DNA of 64,000 nt, taken from Amorphophallus konjac. Taxonomy: Eukaryota > Streptophyta > Magnoliopsida > Alismatales > Araceae. The notes beneath the pieces were generated by a model, which did not search any database, was not told the DNA's origin, and worked only from the letters and a program-made list of their open reading frames with translations. The translations under genes were made by a program, and so were the position numbers. Each line of letters opens with the position of its first letter. Positions within the stretch are counted from its first letter, which is position 1. The DNA lies in the NCBI GenBank assembly GCA_022559845.1, contig CM040128.1, forward strand, positions 73,285,247 through 73,349,246, in the 5' to 3' direction. Positions 47,540-58,115 of the stretch are shown here, piece after piece.

Positions 47540-49210
47540 ATGGATTCACATGCTACACTTGCTTCGATGGCTTCTCCACCCATTTATGATGGTTCAGATT
47601 TTTCTACATGGGTTGGAAGAATGTTCATTTATGTTAGCTCCATAGATCCACAATTGTGGACTCTTATATACAATGGTCCTCATGAGCTTCCATCAAATTC
47701 AATTGATTGGTTAGCCGAACATGAGACCAAACACAATGATAATCGTCTTGCATATAACTTAATTACAGCTGCAGTTGATCTAAGACTAACTCATCTTGTG
47801 TCTTCTTGCAGCACAGCCAAGCAAGTATTGGACAAGTTGGTGAAAATTCATGAAGGGAAGGAACAAGAACAAGAATGCTTCATGGCCGACCGTGCAGAAC
47901 AGTCCAGCAATGCATCCTCATCACAGGTAAATTCTGATTCTGAGGAATTCACTTTTGAAGAACTTATGGAATCCTATGATGAGTTGATTACTCAATACAA
48001 AAAGGTCAAATCAGAAAATAAAAATTTGAAAAAGGATCTCAAGAAAATAAACCAAAATGAAAGCTCGATTTGTAAAAAGTGTTCTATTTTTAAAGAGCTC
48101 AACAACACTCTCTCAGTTGATCTAGTTACGCATAAACAAAGCATTGTATGTCTAAGGGAAGAAAATGAAAATCTTCATGATGAAATCACTAGATTGAAAG
48201 AAATTGTAATAAAACTTCAAAACCAACCTAAGGCAATCTCTAATGATCAAACTATGGCCGATGGGCTCATTCATGATGAGAGGTTGATTGAAGAAAATAA
48301 AAATTCTGTTTCATGCTCTGCTAATTTTGCATGTGAAAAATGTTCATTCTTGAGAAACATAAATGCTGGTCTCCATGATGATCTTGAATGGCAACAAAAA
48401 CTGATTGATTATCTAAAAGAAGAGAATAGAGAGTTGTTGGAAAAGAAAATTGAACATGAAGAAGTTGAAGAAGAATTACATGAAAAAGGCAAATTTGTTA
48501 TTGAAGATCACTCTGAAACTTTGCATGCTTTAGAACAACAAAATCAAAATCTTAAAGCAGTAAATGCCATGCTCAATGAGCAATTGGCAGCATGCGAAGA
48601 GGGCCTTGTTGAATCTAAACAGCACATTTTCTCACTTGAAAATGAAATTCAAGGTTTGAATGATTTCCTGTCAATGATTGCCCAAATCCAAGATTCTAGT
48701 TCACCGGAAGCCACCACTTCCTGTGGTCACCAACAAGGGCATATTGCTCGAAAGAAAAGTAAAACTCAGCATGCTCATCCAAACATGCACCATAACATGT
48801 CCAATGCTAAATACCATGTCTTCCACAAAATGAATGTCAATTGTTATTATTGTGGTAAACATGGTCACACTGTGCATGATTGTTTTATCTTGAGAAATGA
48901 TGAGCTTAGAGCAGGACAACAAGTGAAAGAACAAGGAAAGAAGGAAAGACACCACCCTCATACCATGAAAGGTAAGAATCATGCTCGCCTACAAAAGCAT
49001 AGTCCACATGCACATGCACATGAACATAAAAAGGATAATCAATCTTTTGTGCGTTGTTTCTACTGTGGTAAAAATGGGCATGAGATGTATGGTTGCCATA
49101 CAATGAGGGAAGATGATTTGATTGCCCTGAAAAAGGTGGGCCAAGATGCTAAACATGTTGCTAACCCACAAGGACCCAAGCAAGCTTGGGTACCTAAAAA
49201 TTCCAAATAA
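47540..49210 (+). CDS. Copia gag polyprotein (556 aa, intact)
   Basis: Gag would assemble virus-like particles and bind element RNA. The N-terminal ~120 residues (PIYDGSDFSTWVGRM, NRLAYNLITAAVD, STAKQVLDKLVKIHEG) fit the plant copia gag fold. A long Lys/Glu-rich coiled-coil region follows (about residues 140-400), interrupted by two CxxC-containing repeats (CKKCSIFKELN and CEKCSFLRNIN). Near the C-terminus are two CCHC zinc knuckles, CYYCGKHGHTVHDC and CFYCGKNGHEMYGC, separated by a His-rich linker. A large gag with coiled coils is typical of Sireviruses. The ATG follows the primer site by about 60 bp. No protease or integrase is fused downstream, so the stop at 49208-49210 ends the coding capacity of the element. 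Confidence 0.9.
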   Translation: MDSHATLASMASPPIYDGSDFSTWVGRMFIYVSSIDPQLWTLIYNGPHELPSNSIDWLAEHETKHNDNRLAYNLITAAVDLRLTHLVSSCSTAKQVLDKLVKIHEGKEQEQECFMADRAEQSSNASSSQVNSDSEEFTFEELMESYDELITQYKKVKSENKNLKKDLKKINQNESSICKKCSIFKELNNTLSVDLVTHKQSIVCLREENENLHDEITRLKEIVIKLQNQPKAISNDQTMADGLIHDERLIEENKNSVSCSANFACEKCSFLRNINAGLHDDLEWQQKLIDYLKEENRELLEKKIEHEEVEEELHEKGKFVIEDHSETLHALEQQNQNLKAVNAMLNEQLAACEEGLVESKQHIFSLENEIQGLNDFLSMIAQIQDSSSPEATTSCGHQQGHIARKKSKTQHAHPNMHHNMSNAKYHVFHKMNVNCYYCGKHGHTVHDCFILRNDELRAGQQVKEQGKKERHHPHTMKGKNHARLQKHSPHAHAHEHKKDNQSFVRCFYCGKNGHEMYGCHTMREDDLIALKKVGQDAKHVANPQGPKQAWVPKNSK

Positions 49211-51985
49211 GAATTTTGGGTGCAGGATGCCTTGGAGCTGAACAAATGAATGGTCAGGTAAATAAAAGCTCAAGGTACATGTATATATATAAACCTTTTA
49301 ATTTCAATCATCTTGCATGTTTAGTCCTAACATGTAGATAGTGCATCATAAGTCTGTCAAATGTCATTAAATTCTGCAAATTGAATTACTCTTTGAAATG
49401 CAAAACCCCCATGGTGTGAGATGAACTTTTGAGCTTGATAATTTACTCACACCATACTTGATTTCAGCTATTTAACTCATGAAAAACTTGTTATGCTGAT
49501 GAAGTTGATGTGATGATGAGTTGTTTGCTACCTGATATCAGCCACTTGCAATTCTTGGACTTTGGTTTTGATGATGCGTACCATGGCTGCATTTTCAACT
49601 TATTATTCATGTTAGCACTGCTCAAAGGGGGAGTCTATTGGCATCATCATCATCATATTGCATTCAGTTCAAAATCCATTGTGAATGATTTGTGTTTGCA
49701 TCATCTCATAATCACACATACCTTAATGCACATCATGTTTAGAAGACAAATGATAATGCACAATCATTTTACAGCATCGTCATTGCATTGTGTATTCACA
49801 TAAATCTTAGGATGCATAGTTCATTGCCAACCCTTGCATGTATTCAGGGGGAGTCAACATCAACCTAGCTTGAATCACTTTACATCATATCATTCGTGCA
49901 TGACCATGGTATATCAAATGTTGATGTATGGAAGGGCGGGTTATGCTTACCTTGAAGCACTCAATATGCGTGAGGTTTCACCTCCGCCAAGTACCATGCA
50001 TTACTGTCGCATATAGGCCATATAGCTAGGGGGAGTTATCTTCTTGAGGCATTCGTGCATATGGTTCATATTCATTGTTGCATTTAATAAGTGCTACATA
50101 CCTTGAGTCGGGTCATAGCATTCATGCACATTTCTTTTTGCCCATCTCATGAGTGATCTACCAATTCCATGCACATCCTAAGGGGGAGTCTTGCAATCTG
50201 AACATTCTTGGGTAATTGTCTGATAATGGTGTAAGAGCTTTCTATTATGTGCACTGATGATTGTCCATCAAATAACAATGGTTCAGACTTAATGATTTCT
50301 TTGAAAGTCTGATAAATATGTTTTTGAAATCATCTATGTCACGTAGTCTTTAATAGACTTTAACTAGAGGTTGCATGTTGTGACTTGAATGATCTTTCTG
50401 AAATCTGAAAATTCATATGTCATAGTCAAGTTAGTTGAGTTGCTAAAGTCTAGTATTGTTTTTAAACAACTTGACATATTGGAATTCATAAAGGCAAAAC
50501 TTTAGACAAAGCAATGACATTAGGTCACTGAGAAACATGTCTTCTCATCAAGGAAATGAGGATAGATATGTCATGAAGTGCCTTTGTTATCTTTGTTATC
50601 TATAGCTTAGACTCAAGGCAGAGCAATGGCTACATTGCTGAGAAATATATCTCCTCATCACAGATATGAGATCGGATATGTCATGAGGTGATTCAGCTAT
50701 CTCTGTTCAAATCTGAAGCATAACAGTCAGTCTTACCAAATACCTAGGAATATTGGCGCTTAAACGGCGTGTATTCTTACGGCTAGGCGGTATGCACTAG
50801 ACTCGCTTGCTCGTAAAATATGGGTCTAATGATATGAATGTCATTGAAAGGGATATATGGGAAAAAGTGCTGCAACATAGAATTCATTATAATTGTCATG
50901 GTTGTTTAACCTCAATACAAGTTGTGCTTTTCCCGATGACGATTATGAATATGGCTGTGTAAGACAATGGAGGATTACCATTGCTAGAGCATGCACTTTT
51001 GGTTCACTTCTATTAAACCTTGGATATAGCTATTTTTCAAATTCTCTTGTAAATTCAGAATTCATTAGCTTTGAACCATACATATTCATCATGGCATGTT
51101 TCTAGTTGCTTATAATGGTTTGCTCTATACTCCTCTTTCCCTCAGCTTCCTACATACTTTGTTCATTCATTTAGATAGGAGGAGAAAGGTTGCATTCATT
51201 TCTATAGGGGGAGAAGGCTTGGTGACTTGGTGAGTCATTCATCATACAGGGGAAGAATGTTTGCATATATTCTTGTATGTGTTTGCATTGTGATGCTGTT
51301 TACATTGTGGTTTGGTGAGCATCATATATAAGGGAAGAAGAACGAGAGGTACATGTCATCTTGTGAGCAAGGGGTTGCATAGCATGGTTTCATTCATTTT
51401 AGAGCATATCACACATTGCACTCTTTGCATTCACATGCTATACTTAATCTATGCACATCTGTGATCACTTCATGCATACATAATTGGGAGAAATCATTTT
51501 GTGCTCATGCATACATATTTACATTCTCATGTTTTGATCATCCTTGCATTGCACATATATCTTGCATCTTGCCTTCCCATGCATTGCATAGAAAATCCTA
51601 AAAATCATAAAAAGCTAAAATCTTGAAAACATCTAAAAATTGAAAAATCTGAAGTCAAAATTGCTTTATGGCTGTCTTGTCTATCTCTTCTATTGGACCA
51701 TGTTGGCATACTTGATCTCATTCATTGGTCTCACAAATGCAAAAAAAAAGGAAAAGATTTGATTCCTTCTTGCTGCTCCCTTCTTGCTGATGGCAAAGGG
51801 GGAGAAGATTTGGTTGAGCCATATGGCGATTTGGTTGAGCCATATGCATGGGTTGAGCCATTTCAAAGATTTTGGTATTCTTTGTGTGGAGTCGATTTGG
51901 TTGAGCCATATGCATGTCATAGTGTTCTTGAATGTTCTTGAATCTTTTTATGACTCATAGTTGTCATCATCAAAAAGGGGGAGAA
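49211..51985 (+). other. Noncoding 3' region and polypurine tracts of the gag-only copia element
   Basis: There is no pol. GGGGGAG motifs occur at about 49627, 49848, 50031, 50182 and 51208. The primary tract AAAAAGGGGGAGAA at 51972-51985 abuts the 3' LTR. A short tandem of TTGGTTGAGCCATATG words lies at about 51810-51915. The many GCATT/CATGCA words resemble those in the left copia element. Confidence 0.75.
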
Positions 51986-54125
51986 TGTTGGGGAGAATGT
52001 TGTGCTAAAGTTAGGCATGTGTGGAACGTGAGTGTTTTTATTATTTTGATGATGTCCAACTATGACTCAACTAATGATTGGTTCTATTGTTTTGATGTGA
52101 TTCCAACTATGACTCAACTATGACTCATTTCTAGTGTTTTGATGATGTATGTCTTTAGAGTCATTGTGCTATTCATTATGCATTTGCTATGCATTTGATA
52201 AAATCAATTTGATATGCATTTTGCTTTTGCTATGCATTTAATAAAATCCATTTGCATACAATTCAGGTCATTATATTGCCAATTCAACATATCAAGAATG
52301 GCTTGCAACGCTTAACCAATTGACCGCACAGAAATCAAGATAGATCCAAAGGCGCCAAGATCACTCAAGATGCAAAGTGGAAACTCATGATGCCAAGTGC
52401 ACTTGCAGATCAAGAATGGCTTGCAACACACAAATCAAGATCAATCCAAAGGAGCAAGCCATCCCAGGAGGACGATCAAAAGTCACTCATGATGCCAAGT
52501 GCATGATGCCAAGTACACTTTGATTGGAGTGGAAATATCTACTGTGAAAGCTCAACAGAATGCAACCAAAGAATGGAATGGAGGTGGCGAAATGAAAGTG
52601 AAATGAACACGTCCAAGTAAGGCCAAGCAAGGAAGAAAAGGCTCTAGCTAAGCAAGGCCAAGCAAGAAAGAAAAGGCCCAAGCAATGAAGCAAAGCTTCT
52701 ACAAATGACCGAGCATTCATCCAAGATGATCAAGGTTCAAATCCATGGTTCAACATGTTCTAAATTCAAAGAAACCAATGCCACGAAGTTGAATGGGTTT
52801 ACGGAGGTGAAACGGTTGAAATCTAGAAAATTCCCAGCTAGCGGTCGACCTAAAATTCCAGGGACTGAAACTCTACAGGACAGGAGCTAGCGGTCGACCG
52901 CCAGCCAGTGGCGGTCGACCGAAATTCCCAGGGATCACCCGAATGAAAGTTTTACAGTAGCGGTCGACCGCTAGGAACCTTAGGTCGACCGCCAGCCCCG
53001 AGCCAACCATGTTTGACCTCGAAATCAACCTCGTGGCCAGCCCCTTTCCATGGTTTTGTTTAATCAAACCTCACCTAACTTCCCATGATTTGTGGATCTG
53101 GTCTGGGGCTTGTTTATAGACCATTCAAAGTCTATAAAACCATTACAAGAGGGTTAGAAACCCTAGTTGATGGAGTTGATGAAGTGAATCAAGGGAGGCC
53201 ATTTCGAGAGCACTGTAGCACCTCCGTGAGCAGTGTTTCGAGCAGAACATCTTCATCCTTCCAAGAGATTCAAGCCTAGATCTGAAGCTATCTCAATCTC
53301 CAATCAAGCAAGAAGCATTCAAGGCTTGCAAAGGTGATCAAAGCTACATCCATACACCTCTTCATCAACTCAAGGAGATTCAAAGAAGATCAAAGCTACA
53401 TCTAACAATCTCTCCATCAACTCAAGGTGATTCAAGTTCATATCTCAATCCAGCAACCTCCAAGAAAGAGTAGAAGCAAGTAAGGTTAAGAGGGAAGATC
53501 AAAGGAGGCTTCAAAGGGGTGTTCAAAGCAAGAGGAGTTCGAGTTACTGTTCACGTGAATAGTACTCCGTGAAGAACATCTTCATCCAATCCAAGGTATT
53601 CAAGCTCATATCAAAGAAATCATCTTCCAAGATCTGTGAAGAAGGAAGCAAGGATCAAGGTAACATCTATTCATTTCTTCATCCAATCAAAGAGATCAAA
53701 GAGAGAAGATCAAGAGAGGAGATTGGAAGAACAGTTACTGTTCACATGAACAGTACTCCGTGAAGAACAATCATCCATTCAAGGGTGATTACAAGAAGAT
53801 TGATTTGCAAGAAGAAGAGATCCCTGCTGCTGATCAACAAAGCATATTGATACAAGGGCCAATTCCTTCTTACTCAATCTCTTATTTTAATTCCTTCACA
53901 TCTATTTTACTTTCAATATTGTTAAACATTGAAGTTGTGATTCGTCCCTACCAGGTGGTTAGTAGGAAGGCAATTGGAGGGTGTTCCAATTTACGGTTGA
54001 CGTCCCTACCAGGTGGTTAGTAGGAAGGCAATCGGGAGTTCTCCGATCTGCGGTGTAGCCGTCCCTGCCGGCTTTGTGTGTAGGAAGACAGAAAGAGAGT
54101 TTTCTCTGTTCTGTGGTTTGGGGCG
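51986..54125 (+). repeat. 3' LTR of the gag-only copia element, first piece
   Basis: Matches 44816-46954 nearly base for base. It is cut at GGGCG (54121-54125) by the solo LTR. The palindrome cluster is at about 52841-52992. Confidence 0.95.
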
Positions 54126-56491
54126 TGTAATATCCCGGACCTTTCGGATCCTTCTTCGTGGGTCCCGGATCTGGGTTTCGGAGCGTCCAGCTCCGTTGTG
54201 TCCGAAATTTCATTTTGGACATCTTTCGTGTTCGGATCGGCGCGATCCGGAGTCGTTTCGGAGGCCCGGAGGCGTTCCGCGGCTTTTCCGCGTGTGTTTT
54301 CCGATTCCCGGCGTGTGTTTCGGCTTTTCCTTCGGACGCTCGCTGCGGGATAACTGGGCCGTTCACCCGGGCATGAGTGGTACCGTTGCGATCGGTGCGT
54401 TCCGAGGATTCCAGAAATGTATTTTTCTATTTTTCGGTATTTTTCCGAAAATTCGGATTTTCTATAAATCCTAATCCTTTTTCTTTTCTTTTTCCCTTTT
54501 CTCTTCCTCCTTCCTTCCCCAACCGTGAGCCCCTCTCTCTCCCTCTCTCCCATTCGGACGCGGCGAACCCCTCTCCGGCTACGGACGGCGGCGGGGCGAC
54601 GGCGCGGACGCGTGGGCGACTGTGAGGCGATCTCGTGGGCGTGCGGCGAGCGTGGGAAGCGTGGGGAGTTCGTGAAGCTTCGAGCATTCTTCGTGATTCG
54701 TGATCGATCCGGCGGAGCATTCGCTCCATCGAGGTAGGGTGACGTTCCTTAGCCTCATGCCGTTCTTTTCCGTGATTTATAGGCCGCGGGGAGGCTGAGA
54801 GGGAATCATTTCAGCGTTTTTGGGTTTTTCCATGATTTGGGGAGAGCTCGCCCGATCTATGGATTCAATGCATGGATTCGTGTTTTGAGGGCCTAGAATC
54901 ATGCTAGGGGTCCCCAGGGGTCTTCCCCTTTGTTTTCCCCCTCTCCTATGGAGGTATGGGGGCGTGGTTAGAATTTTTGGGCGTTCTTACCGTTTTCGGC
55001 TGCGGACTGAGAACGCGCTATACTCTAGTAGCGCGTTCTTGGAGGTCGCGCCGCCCCGACCGAGCGCGTTCATCGGAGAAGATGAACAGTTTGGCGGTTC
55101 GTGTCGCGCTATAGGGTCCTAGCGCGATCATCCTTGTCGCGCTAGGAGGACCTAGCGCGATGGTCCCTGTCGCGCTAGGTAGACCTAGCGCGATCTTCGC
55201 TGTTGCGCTAGGGTTCCCTAGCGCGATGGTCCTTATCGCGCTGGGTATCCCTAGCGCGATCAGGTCGTTGTTGGGTGCTCTCCTTGGGCCGTGCGTGCGT
55301 CCCAGGCACCCCGTGGAGTTCCGTGACCGTGTCTTTGGTGTCCGGAAGTCCCGTTTGCCTCGGTCAGGTGTTGACCGTGGGCCGTGCGTCTGTTTCTTTT
55401 CCGACCGTGGTCACCGTGCGGCGGGGCTGGTGTGTGGGGTGATTCCCACCGGTTGTCGAGTTCGGACGTCATTTTCCGTTGACTTGAGAGTCTACTCCTT
55501 CAGTGACCCTCCACTAGTCGTAGCCTACTAGTACGCGGGTGCTAGTCGCACCAGGGAGTGGTGTACGGGCCGACCTTTCGAGACGGTTTGTGGACCGGTT
55601 ACCGTTGGGCCCCACGTCTTGCAGCCAGAGTCCGGCTGAGGGGAAAACCGGTCAGAGGGCCAGACCTGGGACGCGTGGTCTGTGTGTGCACACGTGGTTG
55701 GGGGCGGTTGGACCCACGTCGACGGGCGTGACCCCAGCTAGTCACTTGTTTGTGGTTACTTGTACGGTGTTCGCGCCTCGGGTAGGACCTACCACGTCAG
55801 GCGGCTCACCTGCGGTACGGTGTAAGACGTCAAGGGACGCTACCGGCTGTGCTTCTAGTGGGTGGTACTCCTGTCGAGTACGGAGTGTCAGACTGTCAGT
55901 CGTGTGTTTCCGACCTTCGGGTTTTACGGTTCGACCGTTGATTTCGGTCTTCTCGTACCGTGGCACGTGTGTCGGTTTGCGTGCCGTAGGGTCTAGTTCT
56001 GTAGAGTACATGGCTTTCCTTTCCGAGGTACTTTCCTACCGCTAGAGTAGTGGTTTCTCATTTTTCGAGGTAGGGTTCGAGTGATCCCTACTGAGTCTTG
56101 TTCTGAGACTCATTCCCTGCGTGTTTTCACCGTGTTTCAGGTGAGGCGCCACCTTCGGGGAGCGCGTCAGGAGCGCAGCGTGGTGCGGGTGCCCAGAGGT
56201 AGTGCCAGAGGTCAGAGCCGGGGGATGCCCCGTGTAGCTGTACTTTTCTTTCTTGTCACTGTACTAGTCGTGGACTACTGTTGCTGTTGTTGTTATTTTA
56301 TTGTGGACCATGTAAAATGTTAATTTATTTCCTGCTTAATATTATAACTGTTTAATTTCTGCAATTATTTGTGATACTTGTGTAGTTTCCACACCATCCT
56401 TTTAACCCTTCCGAGTCTTCGGACTCGTGGGTGGCGGTACGAGTCTCGGGTTATCGGGCCTTCCCGATAATCGGATTCTCGGGTCGTTACA
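54126..56491 (+). repeat. Solo LTR of a chromovirus-like Ty3/gypsy family
   Basis: It begins TGTAATATCCCGGACC, ends GGTCGTTACA, and is flanked by GGGCG on both sides (54121-54125 and 56492-56496). Its ends resemble the reverse complement of the large gypsy derivative (TGTAATGCCCCGGG and GGTCGTTACA), so it is a related family in the opposite orientation. A TATA box (TCTATAAATC) lies at 54461-54470. The lack of any internal region implies LTR-LTR recombination after insertion. Confidence 0.95.
55104..55265 (+). repeat. Five-unit array of 33-bp hairpin repeats in the solo LTR
   Basis: Units start at 55104, 55137, 55170, 55203 and 55236. Each has arms TCGCGCTAGG and CCTAGCGCGA around a 4-base loop. 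The second and third units have perfect 10-bp stems; the others carry one to a few mismatches. The array lies about 640 bp downstream of the TATA box. Confidence 0.95.
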
Positions 56492-57004
56492 GGGCGTGTC
56501 CCCGGGTCAAGCTGTGAGTCAGCAAGGAAGCCTCACCGGGTTTTGGTGAGGGGTGGACGTAGGTTGCGGGGTTGCAACTGAACCACCTTAAAAATCCCTG
56601 TGTTGTGGGTTGTTTATTGTGTGTGATTGATCTATATCTTCTAACCCCATTCGCAGGTTCGTGTGCTTCCACACTTGGTTATATTGCTCACACACATATG
56701 CACTTTGAGTGATCAACATAGCATACACACACACACGGTTGTTGCAAGCTATTGCATGTTCATCTATGTGTTATGCTTTGTAATTCACTTAAAGAAGTGT
56801 GGACGTTTCATAGCTTGTAATTCAAGTCTTTTCATTTGAGCCACTCTACTTTATTCCGCTGTGCATTGTGCCTAAGTGATTCATTCACTTTATAAGAGTG
56901 GTTTATACTTCCGCTAGCTACGAGTTTTTAAATAGGGCAAAACTTGTGAAAGGATCTATTCAACCCCCCCTTCTAGATCCGTTTACACCTCACGGGACCC
57001 AACA
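56492..57004 (+). repeat. 3' LTR of the gag-only copia element, second piece
   Basis: Begins with the duplicated GGGCG and matches the end of the 5' LTR. Removing the solo LTR and one GGGCG gives 2648 bp, the same as the 5' LTR. Confidence 0.95.
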
Positions 57005-58115
57005 GCAACCACCTAGCCAAGACAAGGAGCACGTCTCGCACGGACTTCATGGCACACAAGGCCAACCAATCCGGACACATGATGCAAGATGGCAATCCTA
57101 ACAAAACACAATACTCTCTAGCCAAAGGAGAAACCAAACGCACTTCTGACCAACGAAAAACCTCCACGCTCGACTTGACCTCGAATCTCGCACACGCTGG
57201 AAACAGCACCATCCAGCACCAAGGAAAACCATCGCTTCCATCAGGTCAGCGCCTCCGACACACTCGGCGAGTGTCAAGTCGGACCACGATCATAGCATCT
57301 TTCGATGCACCACCGCTGCAATTCCTCGAACTACAACACACCACGCCAAGAGCCGCAACACGAGCCATAACGACCACCGTCAACGCTCATCCTCGAGTCC
57401 CGAAACTCACCACGCAGCCTTCACATCTCAGACCAAATCCAAGGCGAACACAACCCATTCACACACAAGAGCGCAGGAGCAAGACTTACTAGGACACCAC
57501 AGCCCAATCCTGCCTCGAAATTCGCAAGAATAATCAGGACCAACACGTCATTTCTGACGCCACAGAGCACAACAAGAACATCAGGCTCGACGAAACAGCA
57601 GCTCACCGAGAAGATCCTCTGCTTACCCGAGCACACTTCTCGATCAGAACACCAGCGCTGCCACCTCAAACCACCATCTTAATGCGTCAGGGGCTGGATA
57701 AACCTCAAGCTGGAGTGGCCAAAACCGACAGCAGCTCCCTCAGAGCATGCTCACGGCCACTTAACCACGAATAATCCTCTCCAGCCACCTGACCATGCTA
57801 CAGATTTCTCGAACGCAGCACCGCGAGTTCACACCTGCCAGCAACCTCTGCCCAACGCAGCACAACTAGGGCCACCACCGATGAGGGAGAAGGCTCTCGA
57901 CCTCGATCCTTAGACCCCATGCTGGCACGAAAGCCACGGACAGCAACCACCTTCACAGCGTCGCACAACGCACTCAAGTTCTCAAGCGAGAAACTAGGCG
58001 GAAAGTGAACACAAAATCCTAAGCCAGCTGCCGACTGTACTGGACCTTACGGACTCTGATCACTGCAATATTTCAAATTCCTATGTACGTCCACAACCAC
58101 CGCACTGATACCATC
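57005..58115 (-). other. Internal region of the gypsy derivative, 5' part
   Basis: After the GCAAC duplication the minus-strand internal sequence of the gypsy derivative resumes and runs to its 5' LTR. The primer site TGGTATCAGTGC (minus, 58102-58113) differs from the usual iMet site at one base. I saw no gag motif. The plus-strand frame at 57049-57492 looks compositional. Confidence 0.75.

Larger units (their letters stand above)
44816..57004 (+). mobile_element. Gag-only Sirevirus-like Ty1/copia retrotransposon
   Basis: LTRs begin TGTTGGGGAGAATGTTGTGC at 44816 and 51986 and end GGGACCCAACA at 47463 and 57004. The target duplication GCAAC lies at 44811-44815 and 57005-57009. The primer site is tRNA-iMet type. 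The internal region (47464-51985) encodes one large gag and no protease, integrase, RT or RNase H. It has several GGGGGAG motifs before the 3' LTR, as in Sireviruses. The 5' and 3' LTRs are nearly identical, so the insertion is young relative to the elements around it. Confidence 0.95.

Noticed and set aside
50893..51105. 70-codon ORF in the copia 3' region as a possible env-like gene
   Set aside because: Too short, no signal or membrane pattern that convinces, and it lies in a region that is noncoding in the rest of the element.
55104..55265. Regular 33-bp units as a possible CRISPR-like array
   Set aside because: Units are contiguous hairpins without spacers of independent sequence, inside a plant LTR; CRISPR does not apply.
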